DNA of 64,000 bases from Sphingobacteriales bacterium UTBCD1 (GCA_002066995.1 MWTC01000052.1:62001-126000); one strand, 5' to 3'; shown: positions 8,124-17,077, counted from the stretch's first letter. Numbers and translations: made by a program. The notes: generated from the sequence alone by a model not told the origin.

Positions 8124-9323
8124 ATGAAAAAAATTCTATTCGCTTTTCTTTATTTTCTAACTGCAAATATTCTTGTATCAGGACAGAGCCCGATTAGCAA
8201 ACCAGCATTAGACAGTTTGCTAAAAGAAGCAGAACTTACCCAAACTGACGGGTTGGTTATTTTTAAAGACGGCAAACTTTTCGGAGAATATTATTTTGGT
8301 AAAGAACCGAAAAAGATTGAAGCCATGTCATCCACCAAATCAATTGTAAACTTTGCGATAGGCAAACTTTTTACAGATGGATTACTGGATTCATTAGAGA
8401 AACCGGTTTTTCATTTTTATCCGGAATGGAACCAGGGATTAAAAAAAGAGATCACCGTAAGGGAATTGTTAAACCAGACTTCCGGAATGCAAAATGTACC
8501 GAATACAAATGTAGAGATCTATCCAAGTCCTGATTTTGTGAAGCTTGCCCTTGCTGCAGAAATTGTTGATACCCCCGGAACTCGATTCAACTATAATAAT
8601 AAAGCCGTAAACCTGTTATCGGGAATAGTGCAACGTATTTCGCATGTTAAGCTGGACAATTATTTATCTGAAAAAATATTCAAGCCGCTTGGTATTGAAG
8701 ATTACAACTGGACAAGGGATGATGAAGGTAATCCCGAAGCAATGTCCGGGTTCCAGGTGTTTCCGAAAGATATGGCTAAGCTTGGTCAATTGTTTTTAAA
8801 CAGGGGTAAATGGAATGGGCAACAACTTATTGCCGATAGTTGGTTTACCCAAACGGAGCAGCCGGTCAAACTGAATCCTGATTATGGATTGCTCTGGTGG
8901 ATTCAATACGATAGCATTTTTAATATCATTGACGATTTCCAGATCAAAAAGCTGAAGGAAATCGGATTTGACAAAGAAATGCTGGAAAAGATAGAATCAA
9001 TAAAAGGTAAATACTTGTCATCTGACTATATGGGATTCATTACTGATAAAGTTCTTAATACCACCAGTGACTGGGTCAGCAAATATGTACCGCTGCTGGT
9101 TTCTAATGGAATGTCATTGAGCAGAAGAGAATATGGGAAAATAATTGGTTATTATACCGATGGATTCCTGGGTAACTATATGGTGATTTACCCCGAAAAA
9201 AAATTAGTTGTGGTAAGGATGATCAGCTGGGATAGTTTTAAGAAGGGAAAAGGCAACGAAAACGGAACCGGGTATAACACATTTGACAATTTTCTTGATT
9301 TAGCAAGAATGCTGGTAAGGTAA
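8124..9323 (+). CDS. Periplasmic serine hydrolase, class C beta-lactamase-like
   Basis: The start is the ATG at 8124, which gives a clean signal peptide (MKKILFAFLYFLTANILVSGQ); an upstream in-frame ATG at 8049 would overlap the kinase gene and hide it. The 399-residue protein has the serine beta-lactamase/transpeptidase fold: S69-x-x-K72 in 'AMSSTKS' and a Tyr-x-Asn motif in 'FNYNNKAV'. Substrates of such proteins range from D-Ala peptides to esters, so beta-lactamase activity should not be assumed. It starts 49 nt after the kinase gene and ends 150 nt before the response regulator gene, so it is probably co-transcribed with the two-component system. Confidence 0.85.
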   Translation: MKKILFAFLYFLTANILVSGQSPISKPALDSLLKEAELTQTDGLVIFKDGKLFGEYYFGKEPKKIEAMSSTKSIVNFAIGKLFTDGLLDSLEKPVFHFYPEWNQGLKKEITVRELLNQTSGMQNVPNTNVEIYPSPDFVKLALAAEIVDTPGTRFNYNNKAVNLLSGIVQRISHVKLDNYLSEKIFKPLGIEDYNWTRDDEGNPEAMSGFQVFPKDMAKLGQLFLNRGKWNGQQLIADSWFTQTEQPVKLNPDYGLLWWIQYDSIFNIIDDFQIKKLKEIGFDKEMLEKIESIKGKYLSSDYMGFITDKVLNTTSDWVSKYVPLLVSNGMSLSRREYGKIIGYYTDGFLGNYMVIYPEKKLVVVRMISWDSFKKGKGNENGTGYNTFDNFLDLARMLVR

Positions 9324-9473
9324 AAAATTAAGCTGCGGATAAAAACAATACCACAGCATCGGTGCGGTTTCACAAAATTCATTAGTTTTATCAAAGAGGC
9401 GCCTGATTCAGGGCACCTGCTTCTGTTGCTGTCATAGCCCGGAATTGTGGCAAGAGTAGCATTAACCGAATAT

Positions 9474-10163
9474 ATGAGCAAGACAAAAGTTTTTTATGTA
9501 GAAGATGAATTGTTTCTCGGCAAGATCGTCAAGGAAAGCCTGGAGAGCCGTGGCTTTGAAGTGATCATGGAAAGCGATGGGGGGAAAGCGGTTGACCTGT
9601 TCAAAAAATCCCGGCCGGATATCTGTGTGCTTGATGTGATGCTTCCTAATAAGGATGGATTTGCTATAGCCGATGAGATAAGGGAAATGAATGAAGATAT
9701 TCCCATTATTTTTCTGACGGCAAAGACGCAGACGGAAGATGTAGTGAAAGGATTCAATATGGGCGGGAATGATTATATCCGGAAACCTTTCAGCATGGAA
9801 GAGTTGATCGTCAGGATCCAAAATCTTTTGCATACTAAAACAGAAAGCCCGAACAGGATCAGCGGCGATACAGTGACGATGGGTAAATACAGTTTCCAGG
9901 TGAACCGCCAGGTGCTGAGTCATGGCAAGGAAGAGAAAAAACTTTCTTACAGGGAAAGTGAACTGCTGAAACTTTTATACCTGAACCGGGATAAGGTCAT
10001 TGACAGGAAAGTCATTCTCAATCTTCTCTGGGGAAATGATTCTTTCTTCAATTCAAGAAATCTTGATGTATATATCACCAAGCTGCGCAGTTATTTAAAA
10101 GAGGATCCTTCACTGGAGATCATAACCATTAAAGGGATCGGCTACCGGTTTGTGGTTACCTGA
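9474..10163 (+). CDS. OmpR-family response regulator
   Basis: ATG at 9474 begins a 229-residue regulator; an upstream GTG at 9447 adds nine unrelated residues and is less likely. The receiver domain (1-115) has the acidic pair E10/D11, the phospho-acceptor D54 in 'CVLDVMLP', T82 and K104 ('YIRKPF'). The C-terminal half is a winged-helix DNA-binding domain ending in 'IKGIGYRFVV', as in OmpR/PhoB and Bacteroides RprY. It is the natural partner of the kinase encoded upstream, despite the serine hydrolase gene between them. Confidence 0.93.
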   Translation: MSKTKVFYVEDELFLGKIVKESLESRGFEVIMESDGGKAVDLFKKSRPDICVLDVMLPNKDGFAIADEIREMNEDIPIIFLTAKTQTEDVVKGFNMGGNDYIRKPFSMEELIVRIQNLLHTKTESPNRISGDTVTMGKYSFQVNRQVLSHGKEEKKLSYRESELLKLLYLNRDKVIDRKVILNLLWGNDSFFNSRNLDVYITKLRSYLKEDPSLEIITIKGIGYRFVVT

Positions 10164-10474
10164 AAAATTATTTCTTAACCCTTTCCCGGTCTGACAAAAT
10201 GCAATATTTACGGGACGGCATAAAAAAACTATTTTGTCTTGTGCATTGTTGCCGCTGAAACATGCCCTGAAGAGCAGCCGGCAATCTGATGTGGTTTATT
10301 TAACCCAACAGTCCGGGGCAGGGTATCGCCATATTATTCCCAATTCGTTTTATTGCTGATGTACAAATGAAGGATAACTGCCGGCTATGCAGTGAAGAAG
10401 CCGGTGATGTTAAAACGGAAAGACCGCATACAGGTAGGCAGGTGATCTGCCCGTCCATCACAAAATGAATAATA
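10164..10474. other. Intergenic stretch with no recognised gene
   Basis: About 310 nt between convergent genes. No frame of credible composition is seen on either strand. A short hairpin (GGCAG, 5-nt loop, CTGCC) lies near 10436-10450 without a T-tract, so it is not a convincing terminator. Confidence 0.6.
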
Positions 10475-11143
10475 TTAAAACGCTTCTCTTACTATCCGGT
10501 TTTCGGAAATCCCCAGGCCTGCTAAATATTTTTCCACTGCCTGCATCATTGGCGGAGGACCGCAGAGGTAATAATACCCGGAAGCTCCGTCTGAATATTT
10601 TTTTAGCAGTTCAGGTGAAATAAAACCATGTTCATAACCTGCATGATTTTCATCGGAAAGTATGTTGATAAAATTTTTCCCTAAAAGCCTGGTGAAATAA
10701 TCTTCATGAATGATATCTGATTTTGTTTTATTGGCAAAAATCAGTTTGTGACCGTTAATCTTATTTTCTTTTTCCAGTTTTCTCAGAATGGAAATAAAAG
10801 GCGTTACCCCGGCGCCGCCTGCAATGAAGATACCATTCCCTTTATAGCGTATATCTCCGAACACTTCGCCGGCGATCAACTCATCACCCGCCTTCAGCGA
10901 GAGCAGTTGATTGGTGACTCCATTATGTGTGGGATAGGTTTTGATCGAAAATTCAATATGATCATCGTCGGGTAATGAAGTAAACGTAAAAGGCCTGATT
11001 TCATTTTCCCATCCGGGTTTATTGATAGAAAGATCAACTGCCTGCCCCGGCTGATAGGACAGTCCCCGGGGCTTCTCTGCTTCGATCCGGAGCACATCAT
11101 GTGTCAGGTGTTCTATAGATATTATCTTAACTGTTTTTCCCAT
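10475..11143 (-). CDS. FAD-binding ferredoxin/flavodoxin reductase-type oxidoreductase
   Basis: A 222-residue member of the ferredoxin-NADP reductase superfamily, carrying only the FAD and NAD(P) domains and no iron-sulfur domain. The FAD-binding motif is 'RPFTFTS' near residues 50-56, the pyridine-nucleotide site is 'GGAGVTPF' near 107-114, and the C-terminal 'YLCGPPPMM' is typical of the NAD lobe. It is the third gene of a sigma factor-folE-reductase operon, starting 4 nt after the folE stop. A role in recycling a reduced pterin or flavin partner in a stress response is inference from the operon. Confidence 0.85.
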   Translation of the reverse strand: MGKTVKIISIEHLTHDVLRIEAEKPRGLSYQPGQAVDLSINKPGWENEIRPFTFTSLPDDDHIEFSIKTYPTHNGVTNQLLSLKAGDELIAGEVFGDIRYKGNGIFIAGGAGVTPFISILRKLEKENKINGHKLIFANKTKSDIIHEDYFTRLLGKNFINILSDENHAGYEHGFISPELLKKYSDGASGYYYLCGPPPMMQAVEKYLAGLGISENRIVREAF

Positions 11144-11147
11144 TTTA

Positions 11148-11801
11148 TTATTTGTGATTAACGTGTGATAAAAATTCCTGTTTTACACTTTCGTTCTCAA
11201 ACTGGCCAGAATAACTTACTGTAACAGTTTTGCTGCTGGTATCTTTTATTCCTCTTGCTGCTACACATAAATGATCTGCTTCCACATAAACAGCCACGTC
11301 ATTGTGCCCTAAAATTTCTTTTAATCCTTCGGCGATCTGCACGGTCAGCCGTTCCTGTACCTGCGGACGTTTGGCATAGTATTGTACCAGGCGATTGATC
11401 TTGGATAAACCGATCACTTTGTCGTGGGGGATATAAGCTACGTGTGCCTTCCCGATAATAGGTACAAAATGGTGTTCGCAATTTGAATACAGCGTGATGT
11501 CTTTTTCGACAAGCATTTTCCTGTAACCATACTTATTGTCAAACAGGCTCACCTGGGGTTTGTTCTTCGGATTCAAACCGCTGAACATTTCTTTTACAAA
11601 CATTTTTGCTACTCTTCGGGGTGTGCCGCCCAGGCTGTCGTCTTCCAGGTCAAGCCCGAGAGTTTCCATGATCTGAGAAAAATGATATTCTATCTTTTCT
11701 ATCTTTTCATTGTCGGTAAGTTCAAAAGCATCCTCACGAAGAGGTGTGTCAATTGAAGATTTATCCAGCCCGGCATTCATTATTTCCTGTATAAAGCTCA
11801 T
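11148..11801 (-). CDS. folE: GTP cyclohydrolase I
   Basis: FolE converts GTP to 7,8-dihydroneopterin triphosphate and formate, the first step to folate and tetrahydrobiopterin. The 217 residues include a normal catalytic core with zinc ligands C108, H111 ('SNCEHHFVP') and C179 ('HLCVAARGI'), the latter next to the GTP-binding loop. Its ATG overlaps the stop of the upstream sigma factor gene (ATGA), implying translational coupling. Placement under an ECF sigma factor, rather than with folate genes, suggests a stress-inducible or second copy; other copies cannot be judged from this window. Confidence 0.96.
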   Translation of the reverse strand: MSFIQEIMNAGLDKSSIDTPLREDAFELTDNEKIEKIEYHFSQIMETLGLDLEDDSLGGTPRRVAKMFVKEMFSGLNPKNKPQVSLFDNKYGYRKMLVEKDITLYSNCEHHFVPIIGKAHVAYIPHDKVIGLSKINRLVQYYAKRPQVQERLTVQIAEGLKEILGHNDVAVYVEADHLCVAARGIKDTSSKTVTVSYSGQFENESVKQEFLSHVNHK

Positions 11802-12448
11802 AGTTCATTTATTTTTTTCATTACTCTTTCTACCATTGCATTGCAATAAACCAGATTAAATTCGAATAGCTCTTCGGCCGTGTATTCCTTTTGGATCTCA
11901 TTTTTCAGCATTGCTTTTGCCCTGTTCAAACGCACTTTTACATTGGATTCGCTGATGTCCAGGATATTTGCCGTTTCCGATACGCCCAACCCGTTCATCT
12001 CCCGCAGGGAGAATACAATACGGTAATCAAAAGGTATTTTTCTCAGCGACGTTTCAATCACATTTCCGAGTTCCCGGTTATGAACCACTTTTCCTGTATT
12101 GTTTTCTGAGCTGTTGAACATTGGTGTTGCCTGCTCATTGATGTTTTCTGTCATAATTTCATTTTTAAAACCTGACTTTTCTCTTTTCCTGTAAGAGTTA
12201 TTCATCATGATACGGATGATCCATGTTTTAAAATTGGAGCGTCCCTCAAATTGAGATAAACTCTTGTATGCGTCAATAAAAGTATCCTGCATCAGGTCCT
12301 GTGTATCCTCGTGACCATAATCATAAGATCTTCCGATCTTGTACAGGTACGGATTATATCTTCTTACTATTATCTCGTACAATGCTTTCTCACCATTTAA
12401 GATCCGTTCAATGATCTGCAGGTCCGTAAGTGTTTCAAATGAATTCAT
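11798..12448 (-). CDS. ECF-type RNA polymerase sigma factor
   Basis: A 216-residue group 4 sigma factor. Region 2 spans about residues 20-90 ('ILNGEKALYEIIVRRY', 'DLMQDTFIDAYKSLSQFEG') and region 4 about 125-180 ('SLREMNGLGVSETANILDIS'). The last 30 residues ('ELFEFNLVYCNAMVERVM') are an extension beyond region 4. No anti-sigma gene is adjacent; instead folE and a reductase gene follow directly with a 4-nt overlap. The gene is preceded by a promoter motif also found before the lipoprotein gene at 13513, which suggests autoregulation and a shared regulon. Confidence 0.93.
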   Translation of the reverse strand: MNSFETLTDLQIIERILNGEKALYEIIVRRYNPYLYKIGRSYDYGHEDTQDLMQDTFIDAYKSLSQFEGRSNFKTWIIRIMMNNSYRKREKSGFKNEIMTENINEQATPMFNSSENNTGKVVHNRELGNVIETSLRKIPFDYRIVFSLREMNGLGVSETANILDISESNVKVRLNRAKAMLKNEIQKEYTAEELFEFNLVYCNAMVERVMKKINEL

Positions 12449-12533
12449 ATTTTTTATAATTATATGAACTGATTTAAGATAATTCCCTCTTGATGCCTAA
12501 AAGGTCTATATATCTTATCTGTTGTTACAATAC

Positions 12534-12568
12534 ATTAGGGTAGGTGGATGGTAAAAAGGTTACAAAAA
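12534..12568 (-). promoter_or_regulatory. Predicted ECF sigma promoter of the sigma factor-folE-reductase operon
   Basis: On the minus strand the sequence has TTTTTGTAACC, then 14 nt, then CTACCCTAAT. The same two blocks with the same 14-nt spacing occur before the lipoprotein gene (13544-13578). A GTAAC-type -35 element and a C-rich -10 at this distance fit ECF promoters. The predicted leader is roughly 80 nt. Confidence 0.65.
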
Positions 12569-12751
12569 TCAGGGTTTGTAATTGAAAAAAATTCAAATTT
12601 TGTGAAATTTAGCCTGTTTCCTGTTTCAATTTGCCATTAGTCATCCGTTTATAAATATTTCTTTCTTACAGAATGAATTCCCTTTTGAACTGTCCGGTAT
12701 GGATGGTTGGCCGTAACACAGCAACCTTTTAAAACAATATTGCAGGCCTCT
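12569..12751. other. Intergenic stretch between the ECF promoter and the lipoprotein terminator
   Basis: AT-rich sequence with no credible gene. A plus-strand frame starting at 12707 runs through the terminator hairpin and antisense to the lipoprotein gene, so it is not coding. Confidence 0.55.
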
Positions 12752-12789
12752 CAAAAAATAATAAGAGGGGAATTGACATTCCCCCCTCT
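12752..12789 (-). terminator. Rho-independent terminator after the lipoprotein gene
   Basis: On the minus strand a stem of about 10 bp (AGAGGGG-type arm pairing across a TGTC loop, with one extra C in the other arm) is followed by TTATTATTTTTTG. It lies about 60 nt downstream of the stop at 12848 and separates that gene from the sigma factor operon. Confidence 0.7.
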
Positions 12790-12847
12790 GCATTTGAAAA
12801 ACAACGGACTGTTTTTGGTTTTTTTATGTGATCCTGTCTGCCGGACG

Positions 12848-13513
12848 TTAGAATTTGTTCGGAAATTGTTTTGCAATTCCTTCGCTGAGCATATCGGCCA
12901 TCATCATCATGTGGTCAAATGCTGCACCATAGTCTACTACTGCTTTTTTATAATTGCCCTGCAGCAGGTCAACGGAGTAGGTGGTGGTCTGATCAATATG
13001 CCCTTTCATCATGTCACGCATGTCGGCTGAATTCCAGTTTTTAGGATTAGCTGCTGTCAGGAAGTCTGCAATGTCCTGTGCATTTTTATACCAGTTGTTA
13101 AGGGCTTGTTGCAATGCGTTCTGATCTCCTGCTTTGGCTGCCTGCAATACCGGCACCGCTTCCTGAATATGTGTGGTTAAAAGAGAGGCCAGTGTATCTC
13201 CGGCAGCCTGCCCGTAATATGGTACTATGGCGGCGCCAATATCTTTTTGGTTTTGAAGAAGACGATCAAGAGAAGCCTGGAGGCCGGATTGGTTGTTGAA
13301 GAAAGCATCTACAGTTGCATAGGTCCACTGCATGTGTTCTGCCCATAAATTATGCATGGTTGAATTCAACGCTACATAATTGCTGCTCTCCAGCGGCGAA
13401 CTGTTATTTTTTTTACAGCTTTGTATGGTTATGAGTAAAACAATTGCTGCGATAAAGGCAGTTACTGATTTTTTGAATTGGTTCAATGACCAATTTGCAC
13501 GAATCGTTTTCAT
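12848..13513 (-). CDS. Helical lipoprotein of unknown function
   Basis: A 221-residue protein with an N-terminal membrane segment and lipobox ('LLITIQSCKKN', lipid on Cys33). The mature part is all-helical and contains 'LWAEHMQWTYATVDAF' and 'LLTTHIQEAVPVLQAAKAGD'. This pattern matches an uncharacterised family that also occurs in Gram-positive bacteria, where it is sometimes mislabelled as a kinase. Several His and a Met cluster ('HMMMMADM') near the C-terminus could bind metal, which is speculative. Its promoter shares both ECF blocks with the neighbouring sigma operon, so it is probably a target of that sigma factor. It has its own terminator. Confidence 0.8.
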   Translation of the reverse strand: MKTIRANWSLNQFKKSVTAFIAAIVLLITIQSCKKNNSSPLESSNYVALNSTMHNLWAEHMQWTYATVDAFFNNQSGLQASLDRLLQNQKDIGAAIVPYYGQAAGDTLASLLTTHIQEAVPVLQAAKAGDQNALQQALNNWYKNAQDIADFLTAANPKNWNSADMRDMMKGHIDQTTTYSVDLLQGNYKKAVVDYGAAFDHMMMMADMLSEGIAKQFPNKF

Positions 13514-13543
13514 TGTAATAATTTTTTAAGTGGTTTATGAATG

Positions 13544-13578
13544 ATTAGGGTAGAAACTGTGTCAAAAGGTTACAAAAA
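13544..13578 (-). promoter_or_regulatory. Predicted ECF sigma promoter of the lipoprotein gene
   Basis: On the minus strand TTTTTTGTAACC, 14 nt, then CTACCCTAAT: the same elements and spacing as the promoter of the sigma factor operon at 12534-12568. The predicted transcription start lies about 25-30 nt before the ATG at 13513. Confidence 0.65.
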
Positions 13579-13920
13579 ATATTTTTTAATTTCTGCCCGG
13601 CTGAGGGAAGTGGTAAAAATATTGTTGACAAACGGAAATTTCCAAGAGGAGAAAAACAATAGTAATCATACAATCAATTGTACTGAGATACAAAACCGGG
13701 AAAAATTAAAAAGATTTATTGATTCTTTTTATTATCAAAACAGCAAACAATATTTCCTTCCACTCCAAACGGCCGTTTTGGAAAATTAAGGATCTATATA
13801 AAAGCAGAAACGAAGCGGATAATCTTATCCTTGAACAGAAGGGCTTTCTATGGATAGTTTTTTAGTACAGGAACAGCAGAGAAACTTTACGTGATCTTAC
13901 GGGCGGCATTTTGCCACATT
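13579..13920. other. Intergenic stretch with no recognised gene
   Basis: About 340 nt of AT-rich sequence. A plus-strand frame of 82 codons begins inside the ECF promoter and has low-complexity composition, so it is not called. No convincing terminator or repeat is seen. Confidence 0.5.
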
Positions 13921-14406
13921 TCACTTCTTAAAAACCTGGTTGGAAAAAGGAGGTGAATCCGGAATTTTTACATCATTAAAAGAATAGTTCACGTCTTTGT
14001 GACAGGTATTACAGGTATTAGTCAGCAATACGAAACTGTTTTTGAACTGAGCAATATTTTTTTTCTGAATTGCGGCATTCACGGTATCCAATGCCGGTTC
14101 GATCATCGGGATGGATTTGGATTCGCTGCGATCCGTTTCATATTTCCTGATGGCATCCACATTTTCCATGATCTCATGAATTTCAAAATCGGCAAGAGCC
14201 CAGTTTTCATTTATGCCGGCAAACCACAGCTTGGCATGATGTACCTGGATAGCCGACATGAATTCCCCGAATCCCGGCTTATAACTGTCATTCACTTTTT
14301 GCTCCAGGCTGTCTATGCGGGATTGCAACCTGTTTATTCTGGAGGATTCATTGCTGCAGGAAAAAAGAAAAAGGGCAATGAATAACGGGATAAAATTTTT
14401 TTTCAT
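13921..14406 (-). CDS. Monohaem cytochrome c-like lipoprotein
   Basis: A 161-residue lipoprotein with signal sequence and lipobox ('LFLFSCSNES', Cys17). A short coiled-coil-like segment follows ('INRLQSRIDSLEQKVND'), then a helical domain, and a single c-type haem motif CNTCH near residues 132-136. Having the haem site towards the C-terminus resembles cytochrome c'-like helical bundles. It lies alone downstream of mgtA, on the same strand, with a 43-nt gap. An electron carrier or sensor role at the outer face of a membrane is inferred; no partner is identified. Confidence 0.75.
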   Translation of the reverse strand: MKKNFIPLFIALFLFSCSNESSRINRLQSRIDSLEQKVNDSYKPGFGEFMSAIQVHHAKLWFAGINENWALADFEIHEIMENVDAIRKYETDRSESKSIPMIEPALDTVNAAIQKKNIAQFKNSFVLLTNTCNTCHKDVNYSFNDVKIPDSPPFSNQVFKK

Positions 14407-14449
14407 TGTTTAAAAATTTATTGCAATTCTAAGTTTAAATATGGAAAGG

Positions 14450-16966
14450 TCATTTCCGGATTATAAATTTCCTGAAAAACCAGACCTTCAGCAGGTCGGC
14501 AGTGAGAACGTATAATAATACAATACCTATCATTGTAAAAAGAACTGTTGCGGTCAACGGCACCAGGCCCAGGTCATCCCAAAATGGAAGATATGGTAAG
14601 ATAATTGTCAGTGCCAGGGCCAGGAGCCCGAGCCATATAAGATATTTTCCAGGCAAACTTTTAATAAAGGATTTCCTGGTACGTATGATGAAAAGTATGA
14701 TCAGCTCTGTCAGTGATGATTCAACAAACCACCCGGTTTGGAAAACGCTTTCCCTGACATGCAACACATGTAAGAGGGTAAGAAAAGTGATCAGGTCGAA
14801 TAAAGAACTATGAATGCCAAAGAACACCATATAATTTCGGATCAGCTTCATGTTCCATTTGCCCGGTTGCTCCAGTTGTTCTTCGTCCACATTATCCGAT
14901 GCAACAGACAAAAAGGGGAAGTCGGTAAGGAAATTTATCAGCAGAATCTGCTTGGGCAACATAGGCAGGAATGGTAAGAACAGGGAAGCTCCCGCCACGC
15001 TAAATACATTTCCGAATGTTGCTCCTGTATTTATAAAAATATATTTCAGGGTATTGGCAAAAGTCTTTCTTCCCTCCCTGATTCCGTCAGCAAGGACCAT
15101 CAGGTTTTTTTCCAGCAAAACAAAATCTGCTGCCTCACGGGCTACATCAGTAGCGTTGTCAACAGAAATACCGACGTCGGCGGCATTGATGGCTCCTACA
15201 TCATTGATGCCGTCGCCCATATAGGCCACAGAAAAATTTTTTCGTAATGCCTGGATGATTCTTTCTTTCTGACGGGGTTCTACTTCAGCAAAAATATGTG
15301 TGGCTTTGGTTCTTATTTCCAAAGCTTCAGTACTCATCGAATCAATTTCGTCACCGGTAAGAATAATAGGATTAGGGATGCCGATACTCTTGCCGATGCT
15401 GAGCGCAACTGTCTTATTATCGCCGGAGATGATTTTTACTTCTACCTGTAATTTGTTCAGAGCATCTAATGCATCCGTGATACCTGATTTTACCGGGTCC
15501 TGTAATGCAATGAAGCCTGCAAAGACCATTTCGGTCTCATCGTCTTTGGTTATGGTATTCGTGGCGATCTTTTTATAACAGACGCCCACTGCACGGATAC
15601 CGTCTTGCCCGAATTGTACGAACTGGTCCTGGATTTGCTCTGAATATTTTTCTATGGGTTCGGTTACAGAATTATTGACCTGCACCCTGCTGCATACTGC
15701 TAAAATGTTTTTTACCGCTCCCTTTGTGATCAATAATTTTTCTGTACCGGTATCTGCCGCTATGCCCAGGCATTTTCTGGTAAAATCATACGGGATCTCA
15801 CCCAGTTTTTTTGGTTGAAAGGGAAGCGGAAGTTTTAAATTCCTCAATGCGCCGTCAATCGGATTTTCATAACCGGATTCAAGTTCGGCGTTCAGAAAGG
15901 CCAGTTGTTTTGCAAAATCACTTTCTTTTCCCCATGCATCATAAACTCCTGAAACAACTATGGCGCCTTCAGTGATGGTGCCGGTTTTATCGGTGCATAA
16001 TAAATTTACTTCTCCGAGGTTTTGGATGGAAGATAATTTTTTTACAATGACCTTTTTCTTCAGCATTCGCTTAGCTCCGGCCGACATGGCAATGGTGTTA
16101 ATGGCCGGTAATAGTTCAGGCGCCATCCCCACGGCAAGTGCCAAAGCAAATAACAGGGACTCTATCAATGGCCGTTGAAATAAAAGATTGACAACCAAAA
16201 TAAATATGGACAGGATTAAGGTTATTCTCATCAGGAAATAACCAAAACGTTTGATCCCTTTTTCAAAACTTGTTTCAACAGGCAGAGACGCACTTTGGGC
16301 AATGCCTCCGAATATTGTATGCGATCCGGTTTGAATAACCAGGGCTTTTCCCGTTCCGCTCACAACACTAGATCCTTCCCATAAGCAGTTTTTCCTTTTT
16401 GACAAGGGTGTTTTTTCATCTACTGCTCCTAATTTTTTTGAAACGGGAAACGATTCACCGGTAAGACTTGCTTCATTCGCATGTATTTCGTTGGATTCTA
16501 TAAGCAGGCAATCAGCAGGAATAACATCTCCGGCCCTGAACAAAAGAACATCACCGGGAACAATCTGAACAGCGGGTAATTCTGCAGGCCGGCCATCCCG
16601 CAGCACCGTACTTTTTATTGAAATCAGGGATTGAAGTTTTTCCACTACTCTTCCTGCATTTCTCTCCTGGAAAAAACTCATGATGGTGGTGGAGAGAATG
16701 ATAAAAGAGATAATGAATACATCGGATTGATCACCGAGGAAACCGGAAAGGACTACTGCAGCGATCAGCAACAACATCAACGGGCTCCTGAATTGCCCTA
16801 AGAACAGGCGGATATCTTTTTCAAGGCGGCTGGATTTCCTTTTCTGCCGTCCGCTTTGTTTTAAAATGATTTCTGCATTTCCGGCACTGAGCCCTCCGGC
16901 AGAAGAATTCAACCGTTGATACCACGTATCAATACTGTCTTTCCAGAAAGTATTTTGGGCTTTCAT
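14450..16966 (-). CDS. mgtA: Magnesium-translocating P-type ATPase
   Basis: An 838-residue P3B-type ATPase of the inner membrane that uses ATP to import Mg2+. Key features are the actuator motif 'LTGESFPVSK', the phosphorylation motif 'CTDKTGTITEG' with D326, the hinge 'GDGINDVGAINAADVG', and about ten membrane helices (four N-terminal, six C-terminal). The length is slightly shorter than enterobacterial MgtA (about 900). The divergent nagA start lies about 120 nt away. No M-box-like leader was recognised in that short interval, so regulation by magnesium is not visible in the sequence. Confidence 0.93.
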   Translation of the reverse strand: MKAQNTFWKDSIDTWYQRLNSSAGGLSAGNAEIILKQSGRQKRKSSRLEKDIRLFLGQFRSPLMLLLIAAVVLSGFLGDQSDVFIISFIILSTTIMSFFQERNAGRVVEKLQSLISIKSTVLRDGRPAELPAVQIVPGDVLLFRAGDVIPADCLLIESNEIHANEASLTGESFPVSKKLGAVDEKTPLSKRKNCLWEGSSVVSGTGKALVIQTGSHTIFGGIAQSASLPVETSFEKGIKRFGYFLMRITLILSIFILVVNLLFQRPLIESLLFALALAVGMAPELLPAINTIAMSAGAKRMLKKKVIVKKLSSIQNLGEVNLLCTDKTGTITEGAIVVSGVYDAWGKESDFAKQLAFLNAELESGYENPIDGALRNLKLPLPFQPKKLGEIPYDFTRKCLGIAADTGTEKLLITKGAVKNILAVCSRVQVNNSVTEPIEKYSEQIQDQFVQFGQDGIRAVGVCYKKIATNTITKDDETEMVFAGFIALQDPVKSGITDALDALNKLQVEVKIISGDNKTVALSIGKSIGIPNPIILTGDEIDSMSTEALEIRTKATHIFAEVEPRQKERIIQALRKNFSVAYMGDGINDVGAINAADVGISVDNATDVAREAADFVLLEKNLMVLADGIREGRKTFANTLKYIFINTGATFGNVFSVAGASLFLPFLPMLPKQILLINFLTDFPFLSVASDNVDEEQLEQPGKWNMKLIRNYMVFFGIHSSLFDLITFLTLLHVLHVRESVFQTGWFVESSLTELIILFIIRTRKSFIKSLPGKYLIWLGLLALALTIILPYLPFWDDLGLVPLTATVLFTMIGIVLLYVLTADLLKVWFFRKFIIRK

Positions 16967-17069
16967 TAAAGTTCATTTGATAATACGGAAATGAAAAGTT
17001 ATTGAAATTAAAGATAAATTGTACAGCATCATATTTTTTTACAGGCCAATAACATTATCTGAACTAAGT

Positions 17070-17077
17070 TATTTTTG
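17070..17077 (+). promoter_or_regulatory. -7 promoter box for nagA
   Basis: TATTTTTG is an exact TAnnTTTG match ending 10 nt before the nagA ATG, again predicting an almost leaderless mRNA. Confidence 0.5.

Noticed and set aside
12707-13030. Plus-strand frame of 107 codons
   Set aside because: It passes through the terminator hairpin and is antisense to the lipoprotein gene.
13541-13789. Plus-strand frame of 82 codons
   Set aside because: It begins within the ECF promoter and has no family resemblance.
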